A stretch of 26,851 nucleotides of DNA from CAWKGV01 sp963849305 (GCA_963849305.1 CAWKGV010000021.1:1-26851); one strand, 5' to 3'. Numbered from the stretch's first letter, positions 14,249-23,096 are shown. Made by a program: numbers and translations. Notes: a model not told the origin generated them from the letters alone.

Positions 14249-15648
14249 GTTCCAGACGGTCCGGAACTCGCTGACTGGTCGGATCCGACCAAGGCGCTTC
14301 CGCCGTGAGCCGACGGCTGCCACCAGGGCGATCCGGCGCTGCCGCCTTGAAGGGAGGCGGCTGACCAGTCCGATCCGCCTGGAGCGCCTTGCGCCAACGA
14401 GCCGAGAGGCGGGGCGCTGTCGGCGTTGCTCCACCAGTTTGCATTGGTCGAGTTGGTGGAACTCGTGCTGCTGGCTCCGCTGGAGGCGCCGCTCTGGTCC
14501 GGAGGCGAGACGAAGCTCATGGTGGATGAATTGCCGCCGGCTGAGGGCGGCGATCCGTTTGCGTTGAGCGTATCGGGCGTGATCGTTGCATTGTCGCCAT
14601 TGCCTGATCCGGTCGGCGCGGTCGAGCCGCTCTGGTTCGGCGTCTGCGTGCCCGACGGCGTAGTTGTGCTCGTCCCCGTCTGATCGGTAGTTGTTGAGCC
14701 GGCGCTGCCCGAGCTTTGATTGCTCGAATCCGTCGTGGTCGCGCCCGTGGTGCTCGAATCGGTGGTCGTGGGCGGAGTTGTCGTCGCTGATGTCGGCTGA
14801 CCGCCGGCGGGAATGCTGAAATTCTGCGGGCCATTGGTCGCAAGCTCCCAGGGCGCGCCGGTCCCTTGGACACCGTCGTAGGAGAGCCCGTTCACGTATA
14901 GGTTCTGGTCCGTGCCATCGTAGGCGTTCCCCTGCGCGTCGGTAGGACCGTTGCGGTTACTCAGATAATCGACCGTGACCGTGTGCGCGCCCGGTCCCCA
15001 ATCGCCGCTCAGGTTGAAGGTCTGCTGCTGGCCTTCGTACTTGATCGCGGTGGTGGTGAAGGTACCGCCTACCTGCTGGCCGTCCACGGCAACTGTGAAC
15101 TGTGCATCGCCCTGGTACGGGTCCTCGGACATCTGCAACGACAGCGTGTCGGGCCCCGAACCGTAATCCACCGGCCCAGGGGTGGTGCTGGGTGTGGAGG
15201 GCGCATCCGCCGGAATTGGCGTCGTGTCGTTGACGTTGAACACGGCGTTGCCCGGAATCAGGACATTCGTGTTGTTCGGTGGGAACTCGGGCGAGGTGTA
15301 GATCGGCACAGTCGAATCCGAAACAGTCTGTCCGTCATAGGAGAAACTGTTGACGTAGAGATTCCGGTCTCCGAGGTTCTCGGCGGCCTTGTCGCCGGTG
15401 GTGCCGTTGTTGTTGGCGAACGTCACCGTGACCTGGTGCGGACCCGGCGCGAAATTGCCTTCGAAGGTAAAGGGCTGAGTCTGGCCGTCGGCATGCGATG
15501 CCGTCACGGTTTGAAGCCCCCCGATCTGCTGGCCGTCCACATTGACCGTGAACTCGGCGTTGCCGTTCGGAATATTGGAGGTGCCGCCGGAATCTTCCGA
15601 CATCTGGAAGACGAGCGTGTCGGAACCCGAGCCAATCACGTCGGACAT
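14245..15648 (-). CDS. Secreted-type protein with two CBM60-like modules and Ser/Thr/Gly-rich tail
   Basis: A 467-residue protein with two copies of a beta-sandwich module resembling the Ca-dependent xylan-binding CBM60 family. Copy 1 (~5-115) and copy 2 (~165-270) share GSGxDTLxxQMSED, FTVxVDGQQxGG, a GPHxVTV-type strand and NLYVNxxSYDG. The last ~190 residues are dominated by Ser, Thr, Gly, Gln and Pro with scattered Trp (NWWSN, SPWWQP), a likely disordered and O-glycosylatable tail. There is no N-terminal signal peptide, so export by the nearby type I system is plausible but unproven. ATG 15648 has ACGGAG (15658-15663) nine bases upstream; a 26-residue longer reading from 15726 has no family support. 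Acidic residues in the module loops fit calcium binding. Confidence 0.75.
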   Translation of the reverse strand: MSDVIGSGSDTLVFQMSEDSGGTSNIPNGNAEFTVNVDGQQIGGLQTVTASHADGQTQPFTFEGNFAPGPHQVTVTFANNNGTTGDKAAENLGDRNLYVNSFSYDGQTVSDSTVPIYTSPEFPPNNTNVLIPGNAVFNVNDTTPIPADAPSTPSTTPGPVDYGSGPDTLSLQMSEDPYQGDAQFTVAVDGQQVGGTFTTTAIKYEGQQQTFNLSGDWGPGAHTVTVDYLSNRNGPTDAQGNAYDGTDQNLYVNGLSYDGVQGTGAPWELATNGPQNFSIPAGGQPTSATTTPPTTTDSSTTGATTTDSSNQSSGSAGSTTTDQTGTSTTTPSGTQTPNQSGSTAPTGSGNGDNATITPDTLNANGSPPSAGGNSSTMSFVSPPDQSGASSGASSTSSTNSTNANWWSNADSAPPLGSLAQGAPGGSDWSAASLQGGSAGSPWWQPSAHGGSALVGSDQSASSGPSGT

Positions 15649-15916
15649 GCTGAAAGTCTCCGTTATTGGTTTGCGAAAGGCGTTGGTACGGACGAGTACC
15701 CCAGGGTCTGGCTGCGTTAACAGCAAAGGTTTGCCGCGCCCAGACAGCGGCGACGCTTCTGTCGGAAATGTCGCGAGTTTCCGGGTTGCGCGGTGTGGAT
15801 CAATCGCTGGTTGCGGACATCGGTCCTATCTGATTCGAATTATGGTAATGATCGCGGGGCAACCTCGCATGGAGCGCCGCGTTCCCATGCCCATCGGGTT
15901 CGTCGGGGACATCGCC
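15649..15916. promoter_or_regulatory. Divergent intergenic region between CBM gene and molybdenum hydroxylase operon
   Basis: About 270 bases that must carry both divergent promoters. It contains the inverted repeat GGTAC-ggacga-GTACC (15685-15700), a possible operator near the CBM gene, and an AT-richer stretch around 15826-15850. Open frames on both strands extend into it but lack family similarity. RBS GGGGA at 15905-15909 precedes ATG 15917 by seven bases. No firm -35/-10 pair is claimed. Confidence 0.35.
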
Positions 15917-16414
15917 ATGCCGCTGAACGAGGATAAGCGGGCAGTCACTCTGTCCGTGAACGGCGTGGATCGCCAGATTCAGATCGCGCCCTGGACCACG
16001 CTGCTGGACGCGTTGCGCGAGCACCTGGACTTGACGGGAACGAAGAAGGGCTGCGACCACGGCCAATGCGGCGCTTGTACCGTCCTGGTGGACGGGGTGC
16101 GGGTGAACTCGTGCCTCACGCTGGCCATGATGAAGGGAGGGGCCCGTATCCAGACCATCGAGGGGCTCGCGACCGATAGCGCCCTGCACCCGTTGCAGCA
16201 GGCATTCATCGAGCACGACGCGTTCCAGTGCGGGTACTGCACGCCGGGCCAGATCTGCTCGGGGGTGGGCCTGATCGGCGAGGACAGGGCGCATACCCCC
16301 GATGAAATTCGCGAGCTGATGAGCGGCAATATCTGCCGCTGCGGCGCCTATCCGAACATCGTGGCCGCGATCGAGGACGTGTTGGGCGCGAGCGACGGAG
16401 GGGTCCGGCGATGA
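15917..16414 (+). CDS. Molybdenum hydroxylase small subunit (2 x 2Fe-2S), PaoA/YagT type
   Basis: A 165-residue electron-transfer subunit that carries two [2Fe-2S] clusters. The plant-type cluster uses Cys46, 51, 54 and 66 (GCDHGQCGACTV ... NSC). The second uses Cys105, 108, 140 and 142 (QCGYCTPGQ ... NICRCG), the standard xanthine dehydrogenase family pattern. It would pass electrons from the Moco subunit to FAD. ATG 15917 is preferred for its GGGGA at a spacing of seven bases. Upstream ATGs at 15887 and 15869 would add residues without a clear twin-arginine signal, unlike E. coli PaoA, which is Tat-exported. The next gene overlaps it as ATGA at 16411-16414. Confidence 0.93.
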   Translation: MPLNEDKRAVTLSVNGVDRQIQIAPWTTLLDALREHLDLTGTKKGCDHGQCGACTVLVDGVRVNSCLTLAMMKGGARIQTIEGLATDSALHPLQQAFIEHDAFQCGYCTPGQICSGVGLIGEDRAHTPDEIRELMSGNICRCGAYPNIVAAIEDVLGASDGGVRR

Positions 16415-17427
16415 ACCGCTTCGAATACGGGCGCGCGGCCGATGTCGCCGAGGCCGTACGCGCGCGCACCGCCGATCCCGGCGCCAGTTTCGTGGCCGGC
16501 GGGACGAACCTGATTGATCTGATGAAGGAGAACGTCGCCCGGCCGACCCGGCTGATCGACATCACGCACCTGCCGCTGCGGCAAATCGAGGAGACAGCGG
16601 ACGGCGGCCTGCGGCTTGGCGCGCTGGCGACCAACACCGAGGTCGCTTACCACCCGCGTGTGGAGCAGCGGTACCCGCTGCTGGCGAGCGCTATCCTGGC
16701 CGGTGCCTCGCCGCAGTTGCGCAACGCCGCCTCGACCGGAGGCAACCTGTTGCAGCGCACGCGCTGCTATTACTTCTACGACACCGGCACGCCTTGCAAC
16801 AAACGCCAGCCCGGAAGCGGCTGCCCGGCGATCAGCGGGGTCAATCGCATCCATGCGATCCTGGGGACGAGCGAGCACTGCATCGCGACGCATCCCTCTG
16901 ATATGTGCGTGGCGTTGGCCGCTCTGGCGGCGACGGTGCGGGTGACCGGCAGCAAGGGCGAGCGCGCGATCCCGTTCGCCGAATTCCACCGGCTGCCCGG
17001 CGGCACGCCGCACATCGACACCAATCTGGGTGATGACGAGATCATCACCGCGATCGATCTCCCGGCCGAAAGCTTCGCCCGCAACTACACCTATTTGAAG
17101 CTGCGCGATCGCCTATCCTACGCCTTCGCCCTGGTTTCGGTGGCGGCAGCGCTGGAGTTGGACGGCGACGCGATCAAGCAGTCTCGCCTGGCGCTGGGCG
17201 GGGTCGCGCACAAGCCCTGGCGGGACATGGAGGTAGAGGCGTTCCTGCGCGGCAAGCGCGCCACAGGCGAGCCGTTCGGCGAAGCCGCGCGGATGCTGCT
17301 GCAAGGCGCCAAGGGCTACGGTGGCAACAGCTTCAAGCTGGAGCTGGCGCGGCTCGCGATCGTTCGGGCGTTGTCGCAGGCAGCGGCCGGAACCCCTCAA
17401 TCGCAGATCGACAAGCGGGTGCAGTAG
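16411..17427 (+). CDS. Molybdenum hydroxylase FAD subunit with cysteine insert, PaoB/YagS type
   Basis: A 338-residue FAD-binding subunit of the xanthine dehydrogenase/CO dehydrogenase medium-chain family. FAD-binding motifs are VAGGTNLIDLM (28-38) and ASTGGNLLQ (107-115). An insert directly after the second motif contains Cys119, Cys129 and Cys138, with Cys157 and Cys166 further on (RCYYFYDTGTPC, GSGCPA, SEHC). This pattern matches the PaoB/YagS branch, which carries an extra [4Fe-4S] cluster. ATG 16411 has GGAGGGG (16397-16403) seven bases upstream and a four-base overlap with the small-subunit gene, so the subunits are co-translated. It would relay electrons to an unknown acceptor. Confidence 0.92.
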   Translation: MNRFEYGRAADVAEAVRARTADPGASFVAGGTNLIDLMKENVARPTRLIDITHLPLRQIEETADGGLRLGALATNTEVAYHPRVEQRYPLLASAILAGASPQLRNAASTGGNLLQRTRCYYFYDTGTPCNKRQPGSGCPAISGVNRIHAILGTSEHCIATHPSDMCVALAALAATVRVTGSKGERAIPFAEFHRLPGGTPHIDTNLGDDEIITAIDLPAESFARNYTYLKLRDRLSYAFALVSVAAALELDGDAIKQSRLALGGVAHKPWRDMEVEAFLRGKRATGEPFGEAARMLLQGAKGYGGNSFKLELARLAIVRALSQAAAGTPQSQIDKRVQ

Positions 17428-17429
17428 CG

Positions 17430-19649
17430 ATGAGCTTGATCGGAACCTCAGTCTCCCGCGTGGACGGCCGCGCCAAGGTCACGGGCGAGGCGAAATACGC
17501 CGCCGAGTACAAGGCGCCCGACCTGACTTATGGGATCGTGGTGTCCGCCGCGATCGCGAGGGGCAGGATCACGCGCATCGACACCGCCGAGGCACTCGCG
17601 GTGCCCGGCGTGGTGCAGGTGTTCACGCACGAGAACCGGCCGAGCCTCGCTTGGTTCAGCAGCAGCTACAAGGACGAGGACGCGCCGCCGGGCAAGCCGT
17701 TCCGCCCGCTCTATAGCGACGAGATCCAGTTCAGCGGCCAGCCGGTCGCCCTGGTGGTCGCCGAGGAGTTCGAGGCCGCGCGCTACGCCGCCTCGCTGGT
17801 ACGGGTGGAATACGAGCGGGCCGAGCATGTCATCGACCTGGGCCGCCAGCGCGACGAAGCCTACGATGCGCCGACCGGCTTCAGGCAAGCGCCGCCGAAG
17901 CCGCGCGGCGACGTGGCGGCAGGCTTCCGCGCGGCGGCGAGCAGGATCGAGGCGCAGTACAGCTCGCCGTTCGAGCACCACAATCCGATGGAGATGCACG
18001 CCTCCACGGTGGTCTGGGAGGGCGACGGCAAGCTCACCATCTATGACAAGTCCCAGGGCTCGCAGAACAGCCACGGCTACGTCACCAGCATCTTCGGCCT
18101 GTCTAAGAGCGACGTGCGGGTGGTCAACGCCTATGTCGGCGGGGCTTTCGGCTCCGGCTTGCGGCCGCAATACCAATTGTTCCTCGCGGTCATGGCGGCG
18201 ACCCAGTTGCGGCGCTCGGTGCGCGTGGTGCTGACGCGCCAGCAGATGTTCACCTTCGGCCACCGACCCCACACCATCCAGACCCTGGCGCTGGGCGCCG
18301 ACGCGGAGGGGGTGCTGACCGCCATCACGCACGAGGCGCTCGGCGGCACCTCTCGCTTCGAGGACTATACCGAGGTGATCGTCAACTGGTCCGGCCTGCT
18401 CTACAAATGCGACAATTTCCGCGGCGGCCACAAGTTGGCGAAGCTCGACACCTATACGCCGCTCGACATGCGCGCGCCGGGCGGGGCGCTCGGGGTCTAT
18501 GCGCTGGAATGCGCGATCGACGAACTGGCGTACCGCGCCGGCCGCGATCCGCTGGATTTCCGGCTGCGCAACTACTCCGAGATCGACCAGGACGAGAACA
18601 AGAACTACACCAGCAAGGCGCTGCGCGCCGCCTATCAGCTCGGCGCCGAGCTGTTCGGCTGGTCGCGACGCAGCGCGGCGCCGCGCTCCATGCGCGACGG
18701 CCACGAGCTGATCGGCTGGGGCGTGGCCGCGGGCATCTGGGAAGCATCGCAGATGAAGACCAGCGCGCGCGCGGTGCTGACCGGTGGGCCGCGGCTAGAG
18801 ATCGCCAGCGCGACCACCGACATCGGCACCGGCACCTACACCATCATGGCGCAGCTCGCCGCCGAAGCCCTCGGCCTACCGATCGAGGCCGTGAGCCCGC
18901 GGCTTGGCGATTCCAGCCTGCCGACCGCGCCGATGGAAGGCGGCTCCTGGACCGCTGCCTCGGTGGGCTCGGCGGTGCAGACGGTGTGCGAGACCATGCG
19001 CAAGACGCTGTTCGGGCTGGCGCGCCGGATGGACGGCTCCCCGCTCGCCAATGCCGACCTGGAGCGCGTGACCTTCTCCGACGGACATATCCGGCTGAAA
19101 AGCGATCCGTCGCGGGCGGTGGCGATCGAGGCGGTGCTGCGCGCGAGCGGGCGCGAGCGGATCGAGGAGGAGGAGTCCGCCGCACCCGGAACAATCAGCG
19201 CCCGGCGTTACGCGCGCTACGCCCACTCGGCGGTGTTCGCCGAGGTGCGGGTGGACGAGGAGCTGAAGGTTGTGCGCGTGATGCGCGTGGTGGACGCGGT
19301 GGCGGCCGGGCGCATCCTGAATACTAAGACGGCGCGCAGCCAGGTGCTTGGCGGCGTCGTCTGGGGCATCGGCATGGCGCTCGAGGAGGAGACCATGCCC
19401 GACCATGCGCTGGGCCGGTTTATGAATCACAACCTCGCCGAGTACCATGTTCCGGTGAACGCGGATGTGCGCGAGATCGACGTGATCTTCGTCGATGAGG
19501 TCGATCACGAGGTGAATCAGATCGGTGTCAAGGGGGTGGGCGAGATCGGCGTCGTCGGCACGGCGGCGGCGATCGCGAACGCGATCTATCACGCGACCGG
19601 CAAGCGGGTGCGCGATCTGCCGATCACGATCGACAAGCTGCTTGGGTAA
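17430..19649 (+). CDS. Molybdenum hydroxylase catalytic (Moco) subunit, PaoC/YagR type
   Basis: A 739-residue molybdopterin-binding catalytic subunit, close in length to PaoC. It begins with the typical SxxGTSVSRVDGRAKVTGEAKY. It has GQPVALVVAEEFEAARYAA, the Moco motif GGAFGSG (about 236-242), the substrate-channel segment RAPGGALGVYALECAIDELA (quoted in part), MEGGSWTAASVGSAV and the catalytic base Glu705 in GVKGVGEIGVVG. It should hydroxylate an aldehyde or N-heterocycle using water, with electrons passing to the 2Fe-2S and FAD subunits. The gene starts two bases after the FAD-subunit stop. No XdhC/PaoD-type maturation gene follows; the next gene is convergent and begins to overlap territory three bases later. 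Substrate is unknown. Confidence 0.93.
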   Translation: MSLIGTSVSRVDGRAKVTGEAKYAAEYKAPDLTYGIVVSAAIARGRITRIDTAEALAVPGVVQVFTHENRPSLAWFSSSYKDEDAPPGKPFRPLYSDEIQFSGQPVALVVAEEFEAARYAASLVRVEYERAEHVIDLGRQRDEAYDAPTGFRQAPPKPRGDVAAGFRAAASRIEAQYSSPFEHHNPMEMHASTVVWEGDGKLTIYDKSQGSQNSHGYVTSIFGLSKSDVRVVNAYVGGAFGSGLRPQYQLFLAVMAATQLRRSVRVVLTRQQMFTFGHRPHTIQTLALGADAEGVLTAITHEALGGTSRFEDYTEVIVNWSGLLYKCDNFRGGHKLAKLDTYTPLDMRAPGGALGVYALECAIDELAYRAGRDPLDFRLRNYSEIDQDENKNYTSKALRAAYQLGAELFGWSRRSAAPRSMRDGHELIGWGVAAGIWEASQMKTSARAVLTGGPRLEIASATTDIGTGTYTIMAQLAAEALGLPIEAVSPRLGDSSLPTAPMEGGSWTAASVGSAVQTVCETMRKTLFGLARRMDGSPLANADLERVTFSDGHIRLKSDPSRAVAIEAVLRASGRERIEEEESAAPGTISARRYARYAHSAVFAEVRVDEELKVVRVMRVVDAVAAGRILNTKTARSQVLGGVVWGIGMALEEETMPDHALGRFMNHNLAEYHVPVNADVREIDVIFVDEVDHEVNQIGVKGVGEIGVVGTAAAIANAIYHATGKRVRDLPITIDKLLG

Positions 19650-19652
19650 GGA

Positions 19653-20591
19653 TCATTTCGCGATCGCGAGCACGGCGATGATGATGAGGCCGGTGACGAC
19701 GTAGCGCAGCCCGGCGCCGACACGCATGACATCCAGCATCGTCACGATCAGGTCGAGCAGGGTGGCCGCCCCCCACAACCCGGCAGCCGACGCCTGGCCG
19801 CCGGCAACGCTGGTTCCGCCAAGCACGACCACGGCGATCGACATCAGGAGATAAGCTTCACCCATGTCGAGCGAGGCACCCCCGGAATAGGCGGCCAAGA
19901 GCGTGCCGGCCAGCCCGGAGAGCATGGCGGAGATCAGGTAGACGCCAGCCAGCGTCCACGCCACCTTGAGCCCAGCGAGGTACGCGGCGCGCGGGCTTTG
20001 GCCCACCGCCAGCACTGATCGGCCAAAGGTCGAGCGTCGCAGCACCTGCGCAACGGCAATGGTGACGGCGATGAAGACCAGCGCGATCACCGGGACGCGC
20101 GAAACCTGGAGCGTGGTGAAATCGGCCAGCGCCGGCGCCGGCTTGGCGGTCGAGCCGCTGGAATAGACGATCGCCATAGACTGCACGACGAAACCCGCGG
20201 CCAGCGTGCCGATCATGGGCGGAATCGCTAGCGCCTGGATCAGCACGACATTGGCAATCCCGGTCGCGAGCCCCACGGCGATGCCGGTGAGCAGCCCGGG
20301 AAGTAGCGCGGCGTTGCTGCCGTTCATCACTCCCATCGCCACATACCCGGCGAGGGTCATCACGCCCGGGATCGACAGATCGATGTTGCCCGGGCCGGCG
20401 GCGATCACCAGCATCTGGCCGATGCCGACGATCACGAAGAAGGTCGCGAACTGGACGGCAACCGAGAGCGTCTCGAAGCCGCCGCGCCCCTGCACCGCGG
20501 CCACGGTGAGCAGCCACACGATCAGCGCCCCCAAATAGGCCCAGATCCAGGGGCTGCGGTCGAGCACTCGGCGCAGGGCGTACACGATCAC
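19653..20591 (-). CDS. CUT2 (ribose-type) sugar ABC transporter permease
   Basis: A 312-residue inner-membrane permease with about eight to ten hydrophobic helices. The family hallmark GPGNIDLSIPGVMTLAG (cf. GGIDLSVG) is present, as are the EAA-like cytoplasmic loop GRSVLAVGQSPRAAYLAGL and the terminal LIVTMLDVMRVGAGLRYVVTG (quoted in part). GTG 20591 overlaps the preceding gene's stop as GTGA, a coupled start. A second GTG at 20585 sits eight bases after GAGG and is also possible. A longer reading from 20663 lacks family support. It pairs with the permease upstream to form the membrane channel. Its stop lies three bases from the convergent Moco gene. Confidence 0.9.
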   Translation of the reverse strand: MIVYALRRVLDRSPWIWAYLGALIVWLLTVAAVQGRGGFETLSVAVQFATFFVIVGIGQMLVIAAGPGNIDLSIPGVMTLAGYVAMGVMNGSNAALLPGLLTGIAVGLATGIANVVLIQALAIPPMIGTLAAGFVVQSMAIVYSSGSTAKPAPALADFTTLQVSRVPVIALVFIAVTIAVAQVLRRSTFGRSVLAVGQSPRAAYLAGLKVAWTLAGVYLISAMLSGLAGTLLAAYSGGASLDMGEAYLLMSIAVVVLGGTSVAGGQASAAGLWGAATLLDLIVTMLDVMRVGAGLRYVVTGLIIIAVLAIAK

Positions 20592-21562
20592 CGCCTCAGG
20601 GTCGCTAGCCGGCGCAAGGCGAGCACCACGATCAGGATGCCGCCCTGAACGCTGAGCTGCCAATCGCTCGAGATGTTCACGAAGGCCAGCAGCGATCCCG
20701 TGAGCAGCATGATGAGCGCGCCAATCACGGTGCCGATCGGCGAAACGATGCCGCCGAAGAACTCGCCGCCGCCGACGATCACCGCGGCGATTGATTGCAG
20801 CGTGTACTGGCCCCCGACATTGGCATCCCCGGTGGTATTAAGTCCCGTCATCGCCAAACCGGCGAGTACTCCCAAGACCCCGGCCAGCCCGTAGAGCGAC
20901 ATGCGCGCGGCCAACAACGACCAGCCGGCCCGCTCGATCGCGCGCGGATTGCCGCCGACGCCGCGCAGCACGGCGCCGTACGAGGTGTCCATCAGCAGGA
21001 AATGGCCGAGCACGGCAATCGCCACCGCCACGATAATTGGTAGCGGCACGACCGGCGAATGCCAGCCGGTCGCCGCGGACAACCAGGCGGGCGCCGCCCC
21101 GCCGGGCGTGGGCAGCACGAGCAGCGCGAGCCCGAGCCACACGAACGAGGCGCCGAGCGTGACGACGATGGATGGCAGCCGGCGCACGTGGATCAGCGCC
21201 CCCATCGCCACATAGGCCAACACGCACAACACCAACGCGCCCACCCCGAGCGCCGGGTCATTCGATAGGGAGGTCGCGGCGATGCAGTTGACCAGCGACA
21301 AAAATGGCCCGACGCCCAGATCGATGTCGCCGGCGGCGATGATGCACATTTGCGACGCCGCGGCGAACACCATCGGCAGCGAGAAGTTCAGCAAGAGCGT
21401 CAGGCCGAAATAGCTCATCGCGCGCGGCTGGCGCGCGAAGATCAGCGCGAACATCGCGGCCAGGGCCAGGGCCGGTAGCGCGATACGAAGCTGCGCCGCG
21501 CCAAAGGCTTGGGGCCGCGCTTGGCGCCGGCCGGTCAGCGTGACGCCGCCGTTACCGGACAA
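20588..21562 (-). CDS. CUT2 sugar ABC transporter permease
   Basis: A 324-residue permease of the RbsC/YtfT-like family with about ten membrane segments. The conserved AAGDIDLGVGPFLSLV block and the coupling-loop sequence GAVLRGVGGNPRAIERAGW are clear. GGQYTLQSIAAVIVGGGEFFGG matches the conserved C-terminal family motif (quoted in part). The start is TTG 21562, supported by GGAAGGAG seven bases upstream, and overlaps the ATPase stop by 11 bases. Two different permeases in one operon suggest a heterodimeric channel, as in the YtfT/YjfF system. Sugar specificity cannot be read from the sequence. Confidence 0.9.
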   Translation of the reverse strand: MSGNGGVTLTGRRQARPQAFGAAQLRIALPALALAAMFALIFARQPRAMSYFGLTLLLNFSLPMVFAAASQMCIIAAGDIDLGVGPFLSLVNCIAATSLSNDPALGVGALVLCVLAYVAMGALIHVRRLPSIVVTLGASFVWLGLALLVLPTPGGAAPAWLSAATGWHSPVVPLPIIVAVAIAVLGHFLLMDTSYGAVLRGVGGNPRAIERAGWSLLAARMSLYGLAGVLGVLAGLAMTGLNTTGDANVGGQYTLQSIAAVIVGGGEFFGGIVSPIGTVIGALIMLLTGSLLAFVNISSDWQLSVQGGILIVVLALRRLATLRR

Positions 21563-23096
21563 CGGCCTGCTCCTTCCGGAAGGAAGAGCGGATCACGCGC
21601 TCCTCGGTCAGTTCGCTACGAGCGATCTCGTCGGTGATCCGCCCTTGGTAAAAGACATAGACCCGGTCGCAGTTGACCAACTCGGCATTCTCGGTGGTGT
21701 ACCAGAGGAAGCAGCGCCCGGCTTCCGCCTGGCGCCGCACCGCCGCATAAAGCTCGCGCTTGGTGCCGACATCAACGCCACGCAGAGGATCGTCCAACAG
21801 GATGATGTCGGCGTTGCCGGCGAACGCGCGTGCCACCAACACCTTCTGCTGGTTGCCGCCGCTAAAACTCATGATCGGGTGCTCGACGTCCGGGGTGCGG
21901 ATGCTGAGACGCTGCCGCCATTGGCGCGCTGTCTCCGCCTCCTGCTTCAGATTGACGAAGCCGAGCCGCGCCATGCCACGGATCAGCCCGATCGTGGTGT
22001 TCTCCCCGACCGACCACAAAGGGAATATGCCCTCCGACTGGCGGTCGCCGCTGACATAGGCGGCCGAGCCGCTGACCACCGGTGGACTTGTATGCGTGCG
22101 CGCGGCGGCGAAGACGCTGAGGAGCAGGTCGCGCTGCCCGTGGCCGTCGAGGCCGGCGAGCCCAATCACCTCGCCGGCGCACACCCGCACGGCAATGCCG
22201 TCCTGCGGGTCCGGCGGCATTTCGATCCGCACGATCGCGTCGGCAACCCCGGCACGGACAGGCGCCTCTTCTGCTTGGGCCGTGCCCACCACGCCCATGC
22301 TCTCGACCAGCGTTGCCTCGGTGTACGCACCGGCCGGACCGCTGCCCACGATCTGGCCGTCACGCATCACCACCACGTCGTCGGCATTAGCCAGTACTTC
22401 TGCCAAGCGATGCGAGATGAAGACCGCGGCAATTCCCCGCGCCCGGGCCACGGTGGTGTAGGCCATCAACTGCTCGGCGGCGGTCGCGTCGAGCGAGGAG
22501 GTCGGCTCGTCCAGGATGACCAGCCGCACCGGCTCCGTGGTTACCGTGAAAGCGCGCGCGATTTCCACCATTTGGCGCTGCCCGAGAGAGAGCAATTCCA
22601 CTGCCCGGTCCGGATCGATGCCGTGCCCCGGGAAGATCTCGTCAAGCGCGGCGGCGATCAGCTTGCGGGCGCGCCGCCGCCAGCCCAAACCGCGCAGGGT
22701 CTTGTGGATGACGCGGGCATTCTCGAACACGCGCAGATTCGGGCAAAGCGACAGCTCCTGGAAAACGCAGCGGATGCCGAGCGCGTGGGCGCGGCGGACA
22801 TCATAGCCGGCGCCCACGTCCCGCCCAGCGACCTGAAGCGTGCCGGCATCCGGACGCAAGGTGCCGGCCAGGACCTGCATCAGAGTGGATTTGCCGGCGC
22901 CGTTATGCCCGACCACACTGACCATGCGGCCAGCCTCGATGCTAAGATCGACGCCGGCCAGCGCCTGCACGGCACCAAACCGCTTGGCGATGCCCCTCAG
23001 CTTGATCAGCGCGCCGCCCAACTCCGCCAAGGTCGAGGGCTTCCGACCATCAGGTTCCGGGTTCGGGCGAGGGTGGCGGCGGCTTGTGCGCGGCAT
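21552..23096 (-). CDS. CUT2 sugar ABC transporter ATP-binding protein (double NBD)
   Basis: A 514-residue RbsA/MglA-type ATPase with two fused nucleotide-binding domains. NBD1 is intact: Walker A GHNGAGKST (63-71), Gln113, signature LSLGQ (169-173), Walker B VILDEP with Glu197, and His229. NBD2 (about 285-514) is degenerate at Walker A (GLAGLDGHGQRDLL, no Lys), as is usual in the family. It keeps FSGGNQQ (411-417) but has Asp436 in LLDDP where Glu is expected. The ATG at 23096 overlaps the binding-protein gene by 47 bases. TTG 23030, with GGAAG nine bases before it, is an alternative that removes a Pro/Arg-rich N-terminus. It powers import through the two permeases downstream. Confidence 0.92.
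   Translation of the reverse strand: MPRTSRRHPRPNPEPDGRKPSTLAELGGALIKLRGIAKRFGAVQALAGVDLSIEAGRMVSVVGHNGAGKSTLMQVLAGTLRPDAGTLQVAGRDVGAGYDVRRAHALGIRCVFQELSLCPNLRVFENARVIHKTLRGLGWRRRARKLIAAALDEIFPGHGIDPDRAVELLSLGQRQMVEIARAFTVTTEPVRLVILDEPTSSLDATAAEQLMAYTTVARARGIAAVFISHRLAEVLANADDVVVMRDGQIVGSGPAGAYTEATLVESMGVVGTAQAEEAPVRAGVADAIVRIEMPPDPQDGIAVRVCAGEVIGLAGLDGHGQRDLLLSVFAAARTHTSPPVVSGSAAYVSGDRQSEGIFPLWSVGENTTIGLIRGMARLGFVNLKQEAETARQWRQRLSIRTPDVEHPIMSFSGGNQQKVLVARAFAGNADIILLDDPLRGVDVGTKRELYAAVRRQAEAGRCFLWYTTENAELVNCDRVYVFYQGRITDEIARSELTEERVIRSSFRKEQAVVR
21570..21577 (-). promoter_or_regulatory. Strong Shine-Dalgarno deciding a TTG start
   Basis: GGAAGGAG on the minus strand lies within the end of the ATPase gene, seven bases upstream of TTG 21562. 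It is the best anti-16S match in the operon and makes the TTG the likely start of the first permease. Confidence 0.7.

Noticed and set aside
15542..15916. Upstream extension of the 2Fe-2S subunit frame into the CBM gene
   Set aside because: Would overlap the N-terminus of the divergent CBM protein and adds no conserved residues; ATG 15917 with a good RBS is preferred.
17448..18704. 418-codon minus-strand frame inside the Moco subunit gene
   Set aside because: Antisense to conserved molybdopterin-binding motifs; no family features.
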